64,000 bases of DNA from Thiomonas intermedia (GCA_020722545.1 DYKQ01000002.1:1-64000); one strand, 5' to 3'; counted from the first letter of the stretch, positions 1 through 9,537 are shown. Made by a program: numbers and translations. Notes: a model not told the origin generated them from the letters alone.

Positions 1-39
1 CTGGTTTTCGCCACAGGCATCCTGATCGGCAGCGCGTAA
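1..39 (+). CDS. 3' end of an unknown gene, probably membrane protein
   Basis: The first 13 codons read LVFATGILIGSA and then a TAA stop, in the frame that begins with base 1. The segment is hydrophobic, like the last membrane helix of an inner-membrane protein. It would converge with the leftward hydrolase gene that ends 13 bases later. With so little sequence no family can be named, and it could be chance. Confidence 0.35.
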   Translation: MVFATGILIGSA

Positions 40-52
40 TCACGGCGAACGT

Positions 53-1183
53 TTAGGCTCTGTCAACGCCCTTGGTCTTAATCCACGCGCCGATTTGCGG
101 CCACGCCTCGTCGAGCGTGCGCTTGCCCATGAACAGGCCCACATGTCCGCCAGGCACGATGCGCTTCTCGATCTGGCTGGCGGGCGTGCCGCAGAGGGTT
201 TCAGCGGCGAAGACTTGCTCGTGCGGCGTAATGTCGTCGCTCTCGCCAGCAAGCAGATACAGCGGGCAGGTGATGTCTTTGAGGTGCAGCGCACGGCCCT
301 GGCCGATGAACTCGCCTTTGGCCAGCAGATTGCGCCTGAACAGCTGGTCGATGACCTGCAGATACCAGCGCCCGGGCAGATTCAGCGGATTTTCATACCA
401 GCGCTCGAAGGCTTCGGTCTTGCTCAGCCAGACCGGATCGTCGATGTGTTCGTACAGGTCGATGTGCTCCTGCACATAGTGCTGCTCGGGGTGCATGTTC
501 TTCCAGCCGGCCAGCATGTATTTGCCCAGCATCAGCCCGCCGCCGCTTTCCACCAGCTCTTCATAGAAGCTCATCGGCGTTTGCTTGACCATTTTCAGCA
601 GCGGGCCGTGGCCGGCGTGGGTGTCGATGGGCGAACCCGCCAGCACCAGGCTGGCGACCTTGTCGGGAAAGCGCGCGGCCAGCATCGCCGCCATCCAGCC
701 GCCCTGACACAGGCCGACGAGGTTGACGCGGCCGCCGAGGTCGTCGATGCAGGCGAGAAAGTCGCCGAGGTATTGATCGACTTCGAGGTCTTTCATGTCC
801 GGCGTGGCGCTGTGCCAGTCGGTGAGAAACAGCGGGCCGACGCCATTGTTTTTCAAGGTCTGCATCAGGCTCTGGCCCTTGTGATAGTCGGCGATCATCG
901 AGGTATGGCCGGCATAGGGCGCATTGACCAGGGTGGGAATGCCCTTGGCGCCGGGCGCGGAGTAATCGCACAGATCGAGGGTGCGCAGCTTCAGCCGCAC
1001 CGTGTGCTCGGTGGCGAGTCTGGGTTTGATGCCGCCGTGCAGGCGCAGTTCCTCATCGAGAAACTTCACATTGCGCGCGGCCAGTTCCATGCCCGCCTCG
1101 GCCATGCTGGCGGCAAGCTGTATGGGCCAGAAAAACGGCACGTTGATATTGGGTGAGATCGGGGCGGGTTGGGGCGTGGACAT
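53..1183 (-). CDS. PhaZd-type intracellular PHB depolymerase / class III PHA synthase-like alpha/beta hydrolase
   Basis: This 376-aa soluble alpha/beta hydrolase has the nucleophile elbow GLCQGG (Cys159), so the catalytic residue is cysteine as in PHA synthases and intracellular PHB depolymerases. The acidic residue probably lies in AGESDD and the histidine in PGGHVG near the C-terminus. A segment NPLNLPGRWYLQ resembles class III PHA synthases, the similarity reported for PhaZd depolymerases of Cupriavidus. The likely role is mobilisation of stored PHB; a synthase-like or thioesterase role is not excluded. I chose the ATG at 1183 because AGGAG lies 7 bases upstream; an upstream in-frame start at 1201 would overlap the ATPase. 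It is the last gene of a three-gene operon, 10 bases after the ATPase stop. Confidence 0.75.
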   Translation of the reverse strand: MSTPQPAPISPNINVPFFWPIQLAASMAEAGMELAARNVKFLDEELRLHGGIKPRLATEHTVRLKLRTLDLCDYSAPGAKGIPTLVNAPYAGHTSMIADYHKGQSLMQTLKNNGVGPLFLTDWHSATPDMKDLEVDQYLGDFLACIDDLGGRVNLVGLCQGGWMAAMLAARFPDKVASLVLAGSPIDTHAGHGPLLKMVKQTPMSFYEELVESGGGLMLGKYMLAGWKNMHPEQHYVQEHIDLYEHIDDPVWLSKTEAFERWYENPLNLPGRWYLQVIDQLFRRNLLAKGEFIGQGRALHLKDITCPLYLLAGESDDITPHEQVFAAETLCGTPASQIEKRIVPGGHVGLFMGKRTLDEAWPQIGAWIKTKGVDRA

Positions 1184-1193
1184 GAGGACTCCT

Positions 1194-3581
1194 TCAGGCA
1201 ATGGAAAAACGGTGAAATAGCGGGCGCTTGAGCAGCGTGTCCAGCAACAGGGTGAAGACCACCGTGGCCAGCAGAATCACGCACACGACCAGCCAGGGCA
1301 GGGCGGCCATCAGCACGCCGAAGGCCGCCAGCAGACAAACGATGACCACGTCGCCGATGCTGGCTGCCGCCATCCAGCGCGACGGGGCGAGCGACCATAG
1401 CGGGCCGTTGCTGCGCAGCAGATAGATGCCAGCCTGATTGCCGAACACCAGGATGAGAAACACCACGGTCTGCAACTGCGCCAGGCTCAGCCCCTGCGCC
1501 TGCGCCCAGACATACATGCCAAGGGCGAACAGCAGGCTCAAGGCCGCCAGCACGATGGACGCGCCCATGAGTCGGCGCACATGCCAGTGCTGCGGCTGGG
1601 GCGATGGGTGGACGCGGTCGGTGGCGATGCTCATGGTGGCGAAGTCGTTGGCGAACAGCATCAGCACGATGAGCAGCGGCGAGATGACGAAATGCCCGGT
1701 CAGCAGCAGGCCGAAAGTGAGGAACACCACGATTTCCAGCGTGCGCAGCACCTTGTTGAGGGTGTAGGTGAGCATGCGCCGGTGCACCTGCCGCCCGGCG
1801 CGCACCACGGTGAGCACCCCGCCCAGCCCCGGGTCGGTGAGCACCACCCCGGCGGCCGCCTTGGCCACGTCGGTGGCGCTGGCCACGGCGATGCCCATCT
1901 CGGCCTGGCGCAGCGCCGGCGCGTCGTTGACACCATCGCCGGTCATGCCGGTGACATGCCCGGCCTTTTGCAGCGCGGCGACGATGTGGTGCTTGTCCTC
2001 GGGTAGCACGCGCGCGTAGAGATCGCACTGCGAGGGGTCGAGCGCCACGTCTTTCTGAATGTGGCACACGCGGGTGCCAAGGCCCAGATCGCCGCCGACG
2101 GCGCGCGCGGTTTCTTCGGCATCTCCGGTGGCCATGCACACGCGCACGCCGAGCTGCGCGATCTGGGTGATGAGGTTGGCAGCGTCTGCCCGGGGTGGAT
2201 CGGACAAGCCCACCACGCCGAGCAACTGCAGCGCATCATTCGCGCCCGCCGCCACCGCGAGCACGCGCGCGCCGCTGGCGGCGAGCTGTTTCTCCGCCGC
2301 ATCCAGCGCAGCCTGCTGCGCAGCGTCGAGATGACACAGCGGACCAATGACCGTGGCGGCGCCCTTCATCGCGCGCCAGGGCTGGCCGTCCACGGTGTAG
2401 AGCCCTTCGCTGCGCCGCGTCGCGGGGTCGAAGGGGCGAAAGGCGCTGCGCACAGGCGCATCGGCCAGCAGCCTGCGTTCGCGTGCGGGGGCAAGGAGGG
2501 CCAGATCGAGCGGATCTTGCGTGGCATCGTCGCTGGCCAGCGCGGCAGCGCGCAGCACGGCGTTTTCATCCGCGCCCTGCACGAGCGCCGTGGCGCCCGC
2601 ATAGCGCAGGCTGTTCTGCGTGAGCGTGCCCGTCTTGTCGGACACCAGCGTGTCCATCGCCGCGGCTTCCTCCACTGCGGGCAGCCGCGTGACCAGCACG
2701 CCCTGATGCGCCAGCAACTGGCTGCTCACGGCCGTCGCCAGGGTGTAGGTGGCGGGCAGCGCCACCGGCACCGAGGCCACCAGCAGCATGAGCGCGAACA
2801 CCGCCGTGTCGAGCAGGGGCAGGTGATGCCACAGCGCAAAGCCGATGACGATGGCCACGAGCACGAGGTCGAATACCACCAGCCGTTTGACGATGGCGAA
2901 GATGGTGCGCTGCATGTGGCTGGGCGCATTGGAGGTGCGCACCAGTTCGGCGGTGTGGCCGAAGAAGGTGCGTGCGCCGGTCGCGGTGACGACGCCCGTG
3001 GCTTCGCCCTGCCGCACGATGGCGCCGGTGTAGGCCGGTTTGCCGACGCCCGCATCCACCGGCAGCGATTCGCCGGTGAGCGCCGACTCATCGAGCGACA
3101 CGGCGCCATCGAGCAGCCGCAGATCGGCCGGCACGATATCGCCCGCGCGGATGTGCACCACATCGCCCGGCGCCACCTGCTCGGCGGCAATCTGCCGCCA
3201 CTGCGCGTCGCGCAGCACGCGCGCGTTGACGTGCAACTGCTTGCGCAATAGCGCCAGCGCATCCTTGGCGCGCTGTTCCTGCACGAACGCCACCACGGCG
3301 TTGAACACCAGCAGCACGGCGATGACCAGCGATTCCAGCCCGCGCCCGAGCAGCACCTGCAGCACGATGACGGCTTCGAGCATCCACGGCACCGGCGCCC
3401 AGAACTTCGCCAGCAGTTGCCGCCACGGCGCCACCGTTTGCTCGGCGATGGCATTGGGCCCAACACGGGCCAGCCGTGCGGCGGCCTCGCTCGCGCTCAG
3501 CCCCTTGCCTGGATCTGTCTCTGGCCAGTCGCCCGGCTGCACGGGCTCGGTTTCAGCTTGGGCAGGGGTCGTTGCGGCCAT
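1194..3581 (-). CDS. P3A-type plasma-membrane proton ATPase (first copy)
   Basis: This is a 795-aa P-type ATPase. The actuator motif TGES is at residues 169-172, the phosphorylation motif DKTGTLT has Asp315, and the hinge motif TGDGVNDAP is at about 547-555. There is no N-terminal heavy-metal domain. The membrane segment reads VASVPVALPATYT, and the overall layout matches the P3A (proton-pumping) group found in fungi, plants and some bacteria. It probably exports protons from the cytoplasm at the cost of ATP, which would help pH homeostasis in an acid-producing or acid-exposed cell. It sits 9 bases after the disulfide reductase and 10 bases before the PHB depolymerase-like gene, so the three are very likely cotranscribed. 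A second P3A ATPase at 14224-16731 is clearly a separate gene. Cation specificity cannot be read from sequence alone. Confidence 0.85.
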   Translation of the reverse strand: MAATTPAQAETEPVQPGDWPETDPGKGLSASEAAARLARVGPNAIAEQTVAPWRQLLAKFWAPVPWMLEAVIVLQVLLGRGLESLVIAVLLVFNAVVAFVQEQRAKDALALLRKQLHVNARVLRDAQWRQIAAEQVAPGDVVHIRAGDIVPADLRLLDGAVSLDESALTGESLPVDAGVGKPAYTGAIVRQGEATGVVTATGARTFFGHTAELVRTSNAPSHMQRTIFAIVKRLVVFDLVLVAIVIGFALWHHLPLLDTAVFALMLLVASVPVALPATYTLATAVSSQLLAHQGVLVTRLPAVEEAAAMDTLVSDKTGTLTQNSLRYAGATALVQGADENAVLRAAALASDDATQDPLDLALLAPARERRLLADAPVRSAFRPFDPATRRSEGLYTVDGQPWRAMKGAATVIGPLCHLDAAQQAALDAAEKQLAASGARVLAVAAGANDALQLLGVVGLSDPPRADAANLITQIAQLGVRVCMATGDAEETARAVGGDLGLGTRVCHIQKDVALDPSQCDLYARVLPEDKHHIVAALQKAGHVTGMTGDGVNDAPALRQAEMGIAVASATDVAKAAAGVVLTDPGLGGVLTVVRAGRQVHRRMLTYTLNKVLRTLEIVVFLTFGLLLTGHFVISPLLIVLMLFANDFATMSIATDRVHPSPQPQHWHVRRLMGASIVLAALSLLFALGMYVWAQAQGLSLAQLQTVVFLILVFGNQAGIYLLRSNGPLWSLAPSRWMAAASIGDVVIVCLLAAFGVLMAALPWLVVCVILLATVVFTLLLDTLLKRPLFHRFSIA

Positions 3582-3590
3582 CGTGGGTTC

Positions 3591-5018
3591 CTATAGCTTG
3601 AAGGCGCGTGCGGCCTTGTTGATGCCTTCGCTGAGCATGGGATGCGGAAACACCGTATCGGCCAGGGCCTTGGCGCCGAGCCCTTGTTCGAGCGCCAGCG
3701 CCAGCGGGGCGATCAGTTGCGCGGCGTCCATGCCCGCGATCTGTGCGCCCAGCAGGCGGGCGTCCTGGCGATTGAACACCAGTTTGATGAAGCCTTGCGT
3801 CTCGGCATAGATCTGCGCCCGCGAGTCTTCGGCGTAGTCGTAGCGCATCACGGCCACGGCGTCGGCGCCGAGCGCCGCTTCGGCCTGCGCTGCGGTCTGT
3901 CCTGCGTGCGCCAGTTCGGGCTCGGTGAACACCGTCATGGGCACGGCGTGGAAGGGCATGCGATCCACCGCCTGCCCGCCAGCGGCGATGCAGCGCGCAG
4001 CCACCAGGCTTTGCCGCACGGCGGAATGGAACAGCATGCTGCGTCCATTGACATCACCCGGCGCCCACACCTGCGGGTTGGACGTGCGCAGGGTGTCGTC
4101 CACTTTGACATGCCCGCGCTCCATCGCCAGACCGAGGTGCTCCACGCCTTCGGGCAGCACAGCCACGCGGCCGGTGGCCATGAGTACGGCGTCGCCCTGC
4201 ATGCTGCGCTCGCCGCCGTCCTGCTTGTAGCGCACGTGATAGCCATCGCCCTCGCGCGCGATGCTCAGCACCTGCGCGGAGCGTTCGATGCGCACGCGCT
4301 GCGACAGACTGGCGTGCAGAAAAGACGCCAGCTCGGCGTCGAAACCCGGCAGGATCTGCGGCGCATATTCGAGAATGCTGCACTGGGCGCCGAGGGCCTG
4401 CAGCATCGACGCCGTCTCCACCCCGATGTAGCCGCCGCCGATGATGACAAGATGTTGCGGCAGCGGCAGATCGGCGCCGAGACGAAACAGATCGTGCGAA
4501 GTCAGTGCCAGATCGGCCCCGAGTATGGGCAGGCGCGCGGGCGCCGAGCCGGTGCCGAGTATCAATTGGCGAAAGCGGACTTCGCGCGAACCGCTGCCAT
4601 CGCCGGCATCGATGCGCACGCGATCCGGCGCGACGATCACGCCGCGCCCCTGCACGAAGGCGACGCCGCCCGCGGCGATCTCGCGCGCATGCTGCGCGTA
4701 GCGGGTGTTCTGCACGCGATCCTTGTGCGCCAGCACCGCGCCCCAGTCCACCGCGGGCTTGCCGCCGCGCAGACCGAAGCCGTCGAATTTGTCCGCCAGA
4801 CCGCGCACCAGCGCCGCCTCGCGCACGGCCTTCGAAGGCACGCAACCTTCGGCCAGACAGTCGCCGCCGAGATTGCCGATGGGATCGACCATCAGCACCG
4901 ACAGCCCGGCCTGGGCGAGAAAAAAGGCCCCTGGATAGCCAGCGCCACCGGCGCCGAGCACGAGCACATCCACGTCGTGGCTCAGGCTGGTGAGCGGGGT
5001 TAGAAATTCGAGTGCCAT
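3591..5018 (-). CDS. Dihydrolipoamide dehydrogenase-like FAD pyridine nucleotide-disulfide oxidoreductase
   Basis: This 475-aa flavoprotein starts with a Rossmann FAD motif (VLGAGGAGYPGA, residues 20-31) followed by the redox disulfide CLAEGC (Cys54 and Cys59). A second dinucleotide motif, IIGGGYIGVE, lies mid-protein, and the C-terminal dimerisation domain ends with HPMLSE, which carries the catalytic His-Glu pair. This is the lipoamide dehydrogenase / mercuric reductase class. It is not next to genes for a 2-oxoacid dehydrogenase complex, so its substrate is unclear; CoA disulfide, lipoyl or other disulfides are possible. The ATG at 5018 is supported by GGAGG 7 bases upstream; a longer reading to 5135 would run through the FNR box. 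It is the first gene of the operon with the ATPase and the depolymerase-like hydrolase. Confidence 0.8.
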   Translation of the reverse strand: MALEFLTPLTSLSHDVDVLVLGAGGAGYPGAFFLAQAGLSVLMVDPIGNLGGDCLAEGCVPSKAVREAALVRGLADKFDGFGLRGGKPAVDWGAVLAHKDRVQNTRYAQHAREIAAGGVAFVQGRGVIVAPDRVRIDAGDGSGSREVRFRQLILGTGSAPARLPILGADLALTSHDLFRLGADLPLPQHLVIIGGGYIGVETASMLQALGAQCSILEYAPQILPGFDAELASFLHASLSQRVRIERSAQVLSIAREGDGYHVRYKQDGGERSMQGDAVLMATGRVAVLPEGVEHLGLAMERGHVKVDDTLRTSNPQVWAPGDVNGRSMLFHSAVRQSLVAARCIAAGGQAVDRMPFHAVPMTVFTEPELAHAGQTAAQAEAALGADAVAVMRYDYAEDSRAQIYAETQGFIKLVFNRQDARLLGAQIAGMDAAQLIAPLALALEQGLGAKALADTVFPHPMLSEGINKAARAFKL

Positions 5019-5079
5019 TGCATCCTCCAGACTCCATGCAGAATGCAAAGCATTGGATTGCGGCGGCGCAACATGGCGG

Positions 5080-5093
5080 TTGATGTGCATCAA
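5080..5093. promoter_or_regulatory. Perfect FNR/ANR box
   Basis: The 14 bases are TTGAT-GTGC-ATCAA, a 10/10 match to the FNR/ANR consensus TTGAT-N4-ATCAA. The centre (5086.5) would be 41.5 bases upstream of a transcript start near 5045 on the minus strand, leaving a 27-base leader before the disulfide reductase start at 5018. This is the class II activator geometry, so low-oxygen activation of the reductase-ATPase-depolymerase operon is inferred. Confidence 0.7.
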
Positions 5094-5140
5094 TCTCGCC
5101 AGACCTGCGAATGTCAGACACGCTCCAAAATGCAACGTCG

Positions 5141-5476
5141 TTAATCGTTGCCCGGCGGCATGTTTTCAGGCTGTTCCAGGCCCAATGCGGCGCGGCGGCG
5201 CAATGCCAGCCAGGCCAGAACACAGCCAATGATCCATGCCACTGCGCGCGCGGCCAGCAGCATGCCCGGCGAAAACCCGGTCAGCGAGTCGCCACCGAAA
5301 TCCTGAACCAAATGCGGATCGACCACGCCCGAGGTCAGTGCGCTGATCAATGCGATCAGCAGCAGGCTGATGCCCCACACGACCCAGGTTCGGCTGATAA
5401 AGGCATACAGCAGGCGAAACGCCACCGCGCCAAACGCGGCAAACAACAGGCATTCGATGATCAGCACGCGCAACAT
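5141..5476 (-). CDS. Small hypothetical inner-membrane protein
   Basis: The 111-aa product has three hydrophobic stretches (about residues 4-27, 31-51 and 69-91) and a charged C-terminal tail, so it should be a small inner-membrane protein. I recognise no family. The start is supported by AAGGAG about 8 bases before the ATG. It is the last gene of the exporter operon, 24 bases after the second ABC-2 permease, which suggests an accessory role in that exporter. That link rests only on position. Confidence 0.65.
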   Translation of the reverse strand: MLRVLIIECLLFAAFGAVAFRLLYAFISRTWVVWGISLLLIALISALTSGVVDPHLVQDFGGDSLTGFSPGMLLAARAVAWIIGCVLAWLALRRRAALGLEQPENMPPGND

Positions 5477-5500
5477 GATGACGTCTCCTTGTCTTGTGGC

Positions 5501-6610
5501 TCAGTCCATGCGGTGACGGAACAGCCAGGCGGCAAACGCCATGCTGACGACGCCGATCAGCGCCAGCGGCCAGTACTGCGACAGCAGGTCGCTCACGCCA
5601 TAGCCTTCGAGATAGACCCCGCGGGTGATGATGAGGAAATACCGCATGGGGTTGATGTAGGTGAGCAACTGCACCGCCTCGGGCATATTGGCAATGGGCG
5701 TGGCAAAGCCGGAAAGAATGATGGACGGCACCAGGAACATGAACACGCCCAGCAAACCCTGCTGCTGGGTCACGGCGATGGACGAGATCATCAGCCCGAT
5801 GCCGGTGGCGGCGAGCAGGAAGAAAAACAGCCCGACTCCCAATGCCAGCACGCTGCCCACGAACGGCACCCCGAACCAGAGTATGGCGACGATGGCGATG
5901 AAGGCGGCCTCCAGCCCGCCGATGATGAACCCCGGCAAAGCCTTGCCCAGCAGGATTTCCACCGGCCGCAAAGGCGTGACCAGCAACTGATCGAAGGTGC
6001 CCATCTCGCGTTCGCGCGCCACCGACAGACCCGTAACCAGCAAGGTGACCACCAAGGTGAGCAAGGCGACGATGCCTGGAAGAATGAACCAGCGCGACAG
6101 CAGATTGGGGTTGAACCAGGAGCGAATTTCCAGCCTCGCCGGCGGGCCGCGCCAGCCGTGTTGCGCAGCCCATTGCTCATTGAAACCGAGCAGCACGCTG
6201 TTGGCGTCGTTCAGCGCCAGCGATGCAGTGTTGGAATCGCGGCCATCGACCAGCAATTGCACTTTGGCCGGCTGATGTCGCAGCAGATCGCGGGTGAAGT
6301 GCGGACCGATGTGCAGCACCAGCAGCGCATCCTTGTTGTCGATCAGCGGGGCGATCTGCGCATCGTGGGTGATGGCGGCCACCTGGCGAAAGGTGTCCGT
6401 GCCGGAAAAGCGCGCGATCAGTTCCCGCGAGGCGTAGCCCGAGTCTTCGTTGTAAACCGCATAAGGAATGTGGTTGAGGTCGAAGCTGGCGGCATAGCCG
6501 AACACCAGCAGCTGAATGAGGGGCGGGCCGATCAGAACCGCGCGGCTGGCCTTGTCGCGCAGCAGCATGAGCAGTTCCTTGATGACGAGTGCAACAACTC
6601 TGGCGAACAT
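5501..6610 (-). CDS. ABC-2 type permease (YbhR/YhhJ-like)
   Basis: The 369-aa protein has one N-terminal membrane helix, a large periplasmic domain (about residues 45-170) and five or six C-terminal helices. The loop ATTR-like signature is represented by ERGT/EREMGTFDQL, typical of ABC-2 permeases of the YhhJ/YbhR/YbhS group. It should form the membrane channel with the permease encoded just upstream; the two genes are 4 bases apart. Together with the dual ATPase and the HlyD-like adaptor it makes a tripartite exporter of the ybhGFSR type. Substrates of such pumps include drugs and cations, but nothing here fixes the substrate. Confidence 0.85.
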   Translation of the reverse strand: MFARVVALVIKELLMLLRDKASRAVLIGPPLIQLLVFGYAASFDLNHIPYAVYNEDSGYASRELIARFSGTDTFRQVAAITHDAQIAPLIDNKDALLVLHIGPHFTRDLLRHQPAKVQLLVDGRDSNTASLALNDANSVLLGFNEQWAAQHGWRGPPARLEIRSWFNPNLLSRWFILPGIVALLTLVVTLLVTGLSVAREREMGTFDQLLVTPLRPVEILLGKALPGFIIGGLEAAFIAIVAILWFGVPFVGSVLALGVGLFFFLLAATGIGLMISSIAVTQQQGLLGVFMFLVPSIILSGFATPIANMPEAVQLLTYINPMRYFLIITRGVYLEGYGVSDLLSQYWPLALIGVVSMAFAAWLFRHRMD

Positions 6611-6614
6611 GTTT

Positions 6615-7730
6615 TCAGTCCAGCCTCTTGTGCGATTTGCGCCAGGCGATGCCCATGAAAATCACCCCCATCAGGGCCAGCGCGGCGCTGTTGGTCAAAA
6701 TCACCGGCCAGACATCGCCGGCCAGAAAAACCGTCTGCAGGATGGCCACGAAATAGCGGGCAGCCACCAGATGCGTGAGGAACTGCACCACCGCCGGCAT
6801 GGAGTCGATATCGAAAATGAACCCGGACAGAATGAAGGCCGGCAGAAACGTCACGATGACCGCCACCAGCGCAGCGACGAACTGGCTGTTTGCCAGAGTG
6901 GAAATGAGCAGCCCCATCGCCAGCGCCACCAGCAGGAACAGCGCCGAACACAGCACCAGCAGCCACAGGCTGCCGACCAGCGGCACGGAGAACAGCCACA
7001 CCGCCATGGCCACCGACAGCGCCATGCCGCCCATGCCGAGCACGAAGTAGGGAATGAGCTTGCCCAGCAGGATTTCCGCCATGGTCACCGGGCTGGCCAT
7101 GAGCGCTTCCATGGTGCCGCGCTCGCGTTCACGCGCGATGACCAGCGCAGTGAGCAAGGCGCCGATCAGGGTCATGATGACGGCAATCAGCCCCGGCACC
7201 AGAAAGTCGCGGCTGCGCACCGCGGGGTTGAACCAGATGCGCGGCTGCACGCTGACGGGCATGAGCAAGGGCTTGCCCTGCTGCTCCGCTTCAAGCTGCA
7301 GCCAGTTTTTCCAGACGCCTTGCAGATAACCCTCCATGATGCGGGCGTTGTTGGCGTCCACGCCGTTCATCCACACCGCCACGGGAGCGGAGCGGCCGGT
7401 GAGCGCCAGCCGGGTGAAATCGCCCCGCAGCCAGACGATGCCGTCCACCTGACGGGTCATCAGCGCATGGCGGGCGGCGGCAATGTCGGGATAGGCCTTG
7501 GGCGCGAAAAACGCCGACTGCTGCAGCCCGCCGACAAAACTGCTGGTCTGCGCGCTGGGCTGATCGACCACCACCGCCAAGGGCACGTCGCGGGCGTTGA
7601 GCGACACGCCATAGCCGAACAGCAGCAGCAACAGCACCGGCAAGACAAAAGCAATGGCGATGGCGGAGGGGTCGCGGATGATCTGCAGAGATTCCTTGCG
7701 GACCAGGCCGCGCAGGCGTTGTCGGTTCAT
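6615..7730 (-). CDS. ABC-2 type permease (YbhS-like)
   Basis: The 371-aa protein has the same plan as its neighbour: an N-terminal helix at about residues 25-45 (FVLPVLLLLLFGYGVSL), a long periplasmic domain and a bundle of C-terminal helices, with the cytoplasmic loop RERERGTMEALM. It is presumed to heterodimerise with the product of the next gene. GAGGAG is present about 10 bases before the ATG. The gene starts 13 bases after the ATPase stop. Confidence 0.85.
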   Translation of the reverse strand: MNRQRLRGLVRKESLQIIRDPSAIAIAFVLPVLLLLLFGYGVSLNARDVPLAVVVDQPSAQTSSFVGGLQQSAFFAPKAYPDIAAARHALMTRQVDGIVWLRGDFTRLALTGRSAPVAVWMNGVDANNARIMEGYLQGVWKNWLQLEAEQQGKPLLMPVSVQPRIWFNPAVRSRDFLVPGLIAVIMTLIGALLTALVIARERERGTMEALMASPVTMAEILLGKLIPYFVLGMGGMALSVAMAVWLFSVPLVGSLWLLVLCSALFLLVALAMGLLISTLANSQFVAALVAVIVTFLPAFILSGFIFDIDSMPAVVQFLTHLVAARYFVAILQTVFLAGDVWPVILTNSAALALMGVIFMGIAWRKSHKRLD

Positions 7731-7743
7731 CGGCCGGGTCTCC

Positions 7744-9537
7744 TCATGCGGCGCGGCGAATCTGCGCCTCGTGCGACTGGATCAGGGCGATGAAGGCGTC
7801 TTCCATCGTCGGATCGGGCAGCGCGTCGGTGCGAATGCGCCCGCGAATCTCACGGGGCGTGCCAAAAGCCAGAATCTCGCCCAGCGACATCAGCACCAGA
7901 TGATCGCAATACTCGGCCTCGTCCATGAAGTGGGTGGTGATCATGACGGTCACCCCCGATTCGGCCAGATGGTTGATGCGCTGCCAGAACTCGCGCCGCG
8001 CCAGCGGATCGACGCCGGAGGTCGGCTCATCGAGAAACAGAATGGACGGCTCGTGCATCAACGCGCAGGCCAGCGCCAGGCGCTGCTTGTAGCCCAGCGG
8101 CAGGTCCATGGCCTCGGCATCGGCATACTCGCTCAGGTCGAACTCATCAAAGGCCCAGGCCAGCCGCTGTTTGCGCCGTGCGCCACGCAGACCATAGGCC
8201 GAGGCGAAGAAATTCAGGTTCTGCCGCGCACTGAGATTGCCGTAGAGCGCAAACTTCTGCGACACATAGCCGATGCGCTCGCGCGCGTCCGCGCGAGCCG
8301 TGCGCAGGTCGGCGCCCGCAACGCGCAGCGTGCCGGAAGACGCCGGCAGCAGGCCGCAGAGCATGCGAAAAGTCGTGCTCTTGCCCGCGCCATTGGCGCC
8401 GAGCAAACCGAAAATCTCGCCCTTCCCCACGTTGAAGCTGATGCCCTTGACCGCCTGAAACGCCCCAAAAAAGCGGCGCAGCTCCTTCACTTCGATCACG
8501 GTTGGCGCCGCTTCATCGGGCTTGGCTGCGATGGCAACAGCCGCCTCGGCCCTGGGCGCTGCCTGTGCCTGCGCGGCAGGCGTCCCCGTGCGCAACAGAC
8601 TGACGAAGGCATCCTCGAAACGCGGCTCGACGGCCTGCCAATCTTCACCGGGCTGCTGCAGGGGCAGGGTGTCCTGCAACACCACCCGCACCCCTTCGGC
8701 CTGCACCAGCGCATCGACCACTCCGGCGCGCGCATGCAGCGATTCCTGCAAAGTGCGGCGATGCCATTGCGCATGCCGCACCAGAAACACATGGCCTTTC
8801 AAGGGCGCACGAAAAGCCAGGGGCGGCTGATGCGCCAGCACATTGCCCTCATGCAGCAGCACGATGTCATCGCACTGCTCGGCCTCATCGAGATAGGCGG
8901 TGCTCACCAGCACGGCGACATTCTGGCTGCGCAACAGTTTGATGATGCTCCAGAGCTCACGCCGCGAAATGGGATCGACCCCGACGGTCGGCTCATCGAG
9001 CAGCAGCAGGCGCGGCGCGCGCAGCAGGGTGCAGGCCAGCCCCAGCTTTTGCTTCATGCCGCCGGAAAGCGCCCCCGCCCGTCGATGCGAAAACGGGCCG
9101 AGCGCGGTGAGTTTGAGCAACTCGTCGAAGCGCTGTTGCCGCTCGGTGGCTTTCAAGCCCTGCAGATCGGCATAGAGGTCGAGATTTTCCTGGACGGTGA
9201 GATCTTCATAAAGACCGAAGCGCTGCGGCATGTAGCCGATCATCTGCTGAATGGCCGAGGCTGACTGCCGCACGTCCAAGCCCAGCACCCGCACCTCTCC
9301 AGAACTGGGCAGCAGCAAGGCGGCGGCAAGACGGATCAGGGTGGTCTTGCCCGCGCCGTCCGGCCCGAGCAGGCCGGTGATGCACCCCTGCTGAATGCGC
9401 ACATCGACGCCCTTGAGCGCATCGATCACACTGCTGCCCTGCCTGAACTGCTTATGTACCGCCGCCAATTCAAGCGCCACATCAGCTGGTATTTCAGCCG
9501 ACTGTTTCTGAGGCGTTGTCTCAGTTTTGGCAGACAT
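7744..9537 (-). CDS. Dual ABC ATPase of a YbhF-type exporter
   Basis: The 597-aa protein carries two complete ABC cassettes in one chain. The first has Walker A GPDGAGKTT (58-66), signature LSGGMKQ and Walker B LLLLDEPTVGVDP. The second has GANGAGKST, the degenerate signature LPLGYKQ and LFLDEPTSGVDP. An Ala/Gln/Pro-rich linker of about 30 residues joins them. The fused arrangement is that of YbhF (E. coli) and RbbA-like proteins. The gene overlaps the upstream adaptor gene by 17 bases, so translation is probably coupled. It powers the two ABC-2 permeases encoded downstream. Confidence 0.88.
   Translation of the reverse strand: MSAKTETTPQKQSAEIPADVALELAAVHKQFRQGSSVIDALKGVDVRIQQGCITGLLGPDGAGKTTLIRLAAALLLPSSGEVRVLGLDVRQSASAIQQMIGYMPQRFGLYEDLTVQENLDLYADLQGLKATERQQRFDELLKLTALGPFSHRRAGALSGGMKQKLGLACTLLRAPRLLLLDEPTVGVDPISRRELWSIIKLLRSQNVAVLVSTAYLDEAEQCDDIVLLHEGNVLAHQPPLAFRAPLKGHVFLVRHAQWHRRTLQESLHARAGVVDALVQAEGVRVVLQDTLPLQQPGEDWQAVEPRFEDAFVSLLRTGTPAAQAQAAPRAEAAVAIAAKPDEAAPTVIEVKELRRFFGAFQAVKGISFNVGKGEIFGLLGANGAGKSTTFRMLCGLLPASSGTLRVAGADLRTARADARERIGYVSQKFALYGNLSARQNLNFFASAYGLRGARRKQRLAWAFDEFDLSEYADAEAMDLPLGYKQRLALACALMHEPSILFLDEPTSGVDPLARREFWQRINHLAESGVTVMITTHFMDEAEYCDHLVLMSLGEILAFGTPREIRGRIRTDALPDPTMEDAFIALIQSHEAQIRRAA

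Noticed and set aside
5019-5135. 39-residue N-terminal extension of the disulfide reductase
   Set aside because: It would place the perfect FNR box in coding sequence; the downstream ATG has GGAGG.
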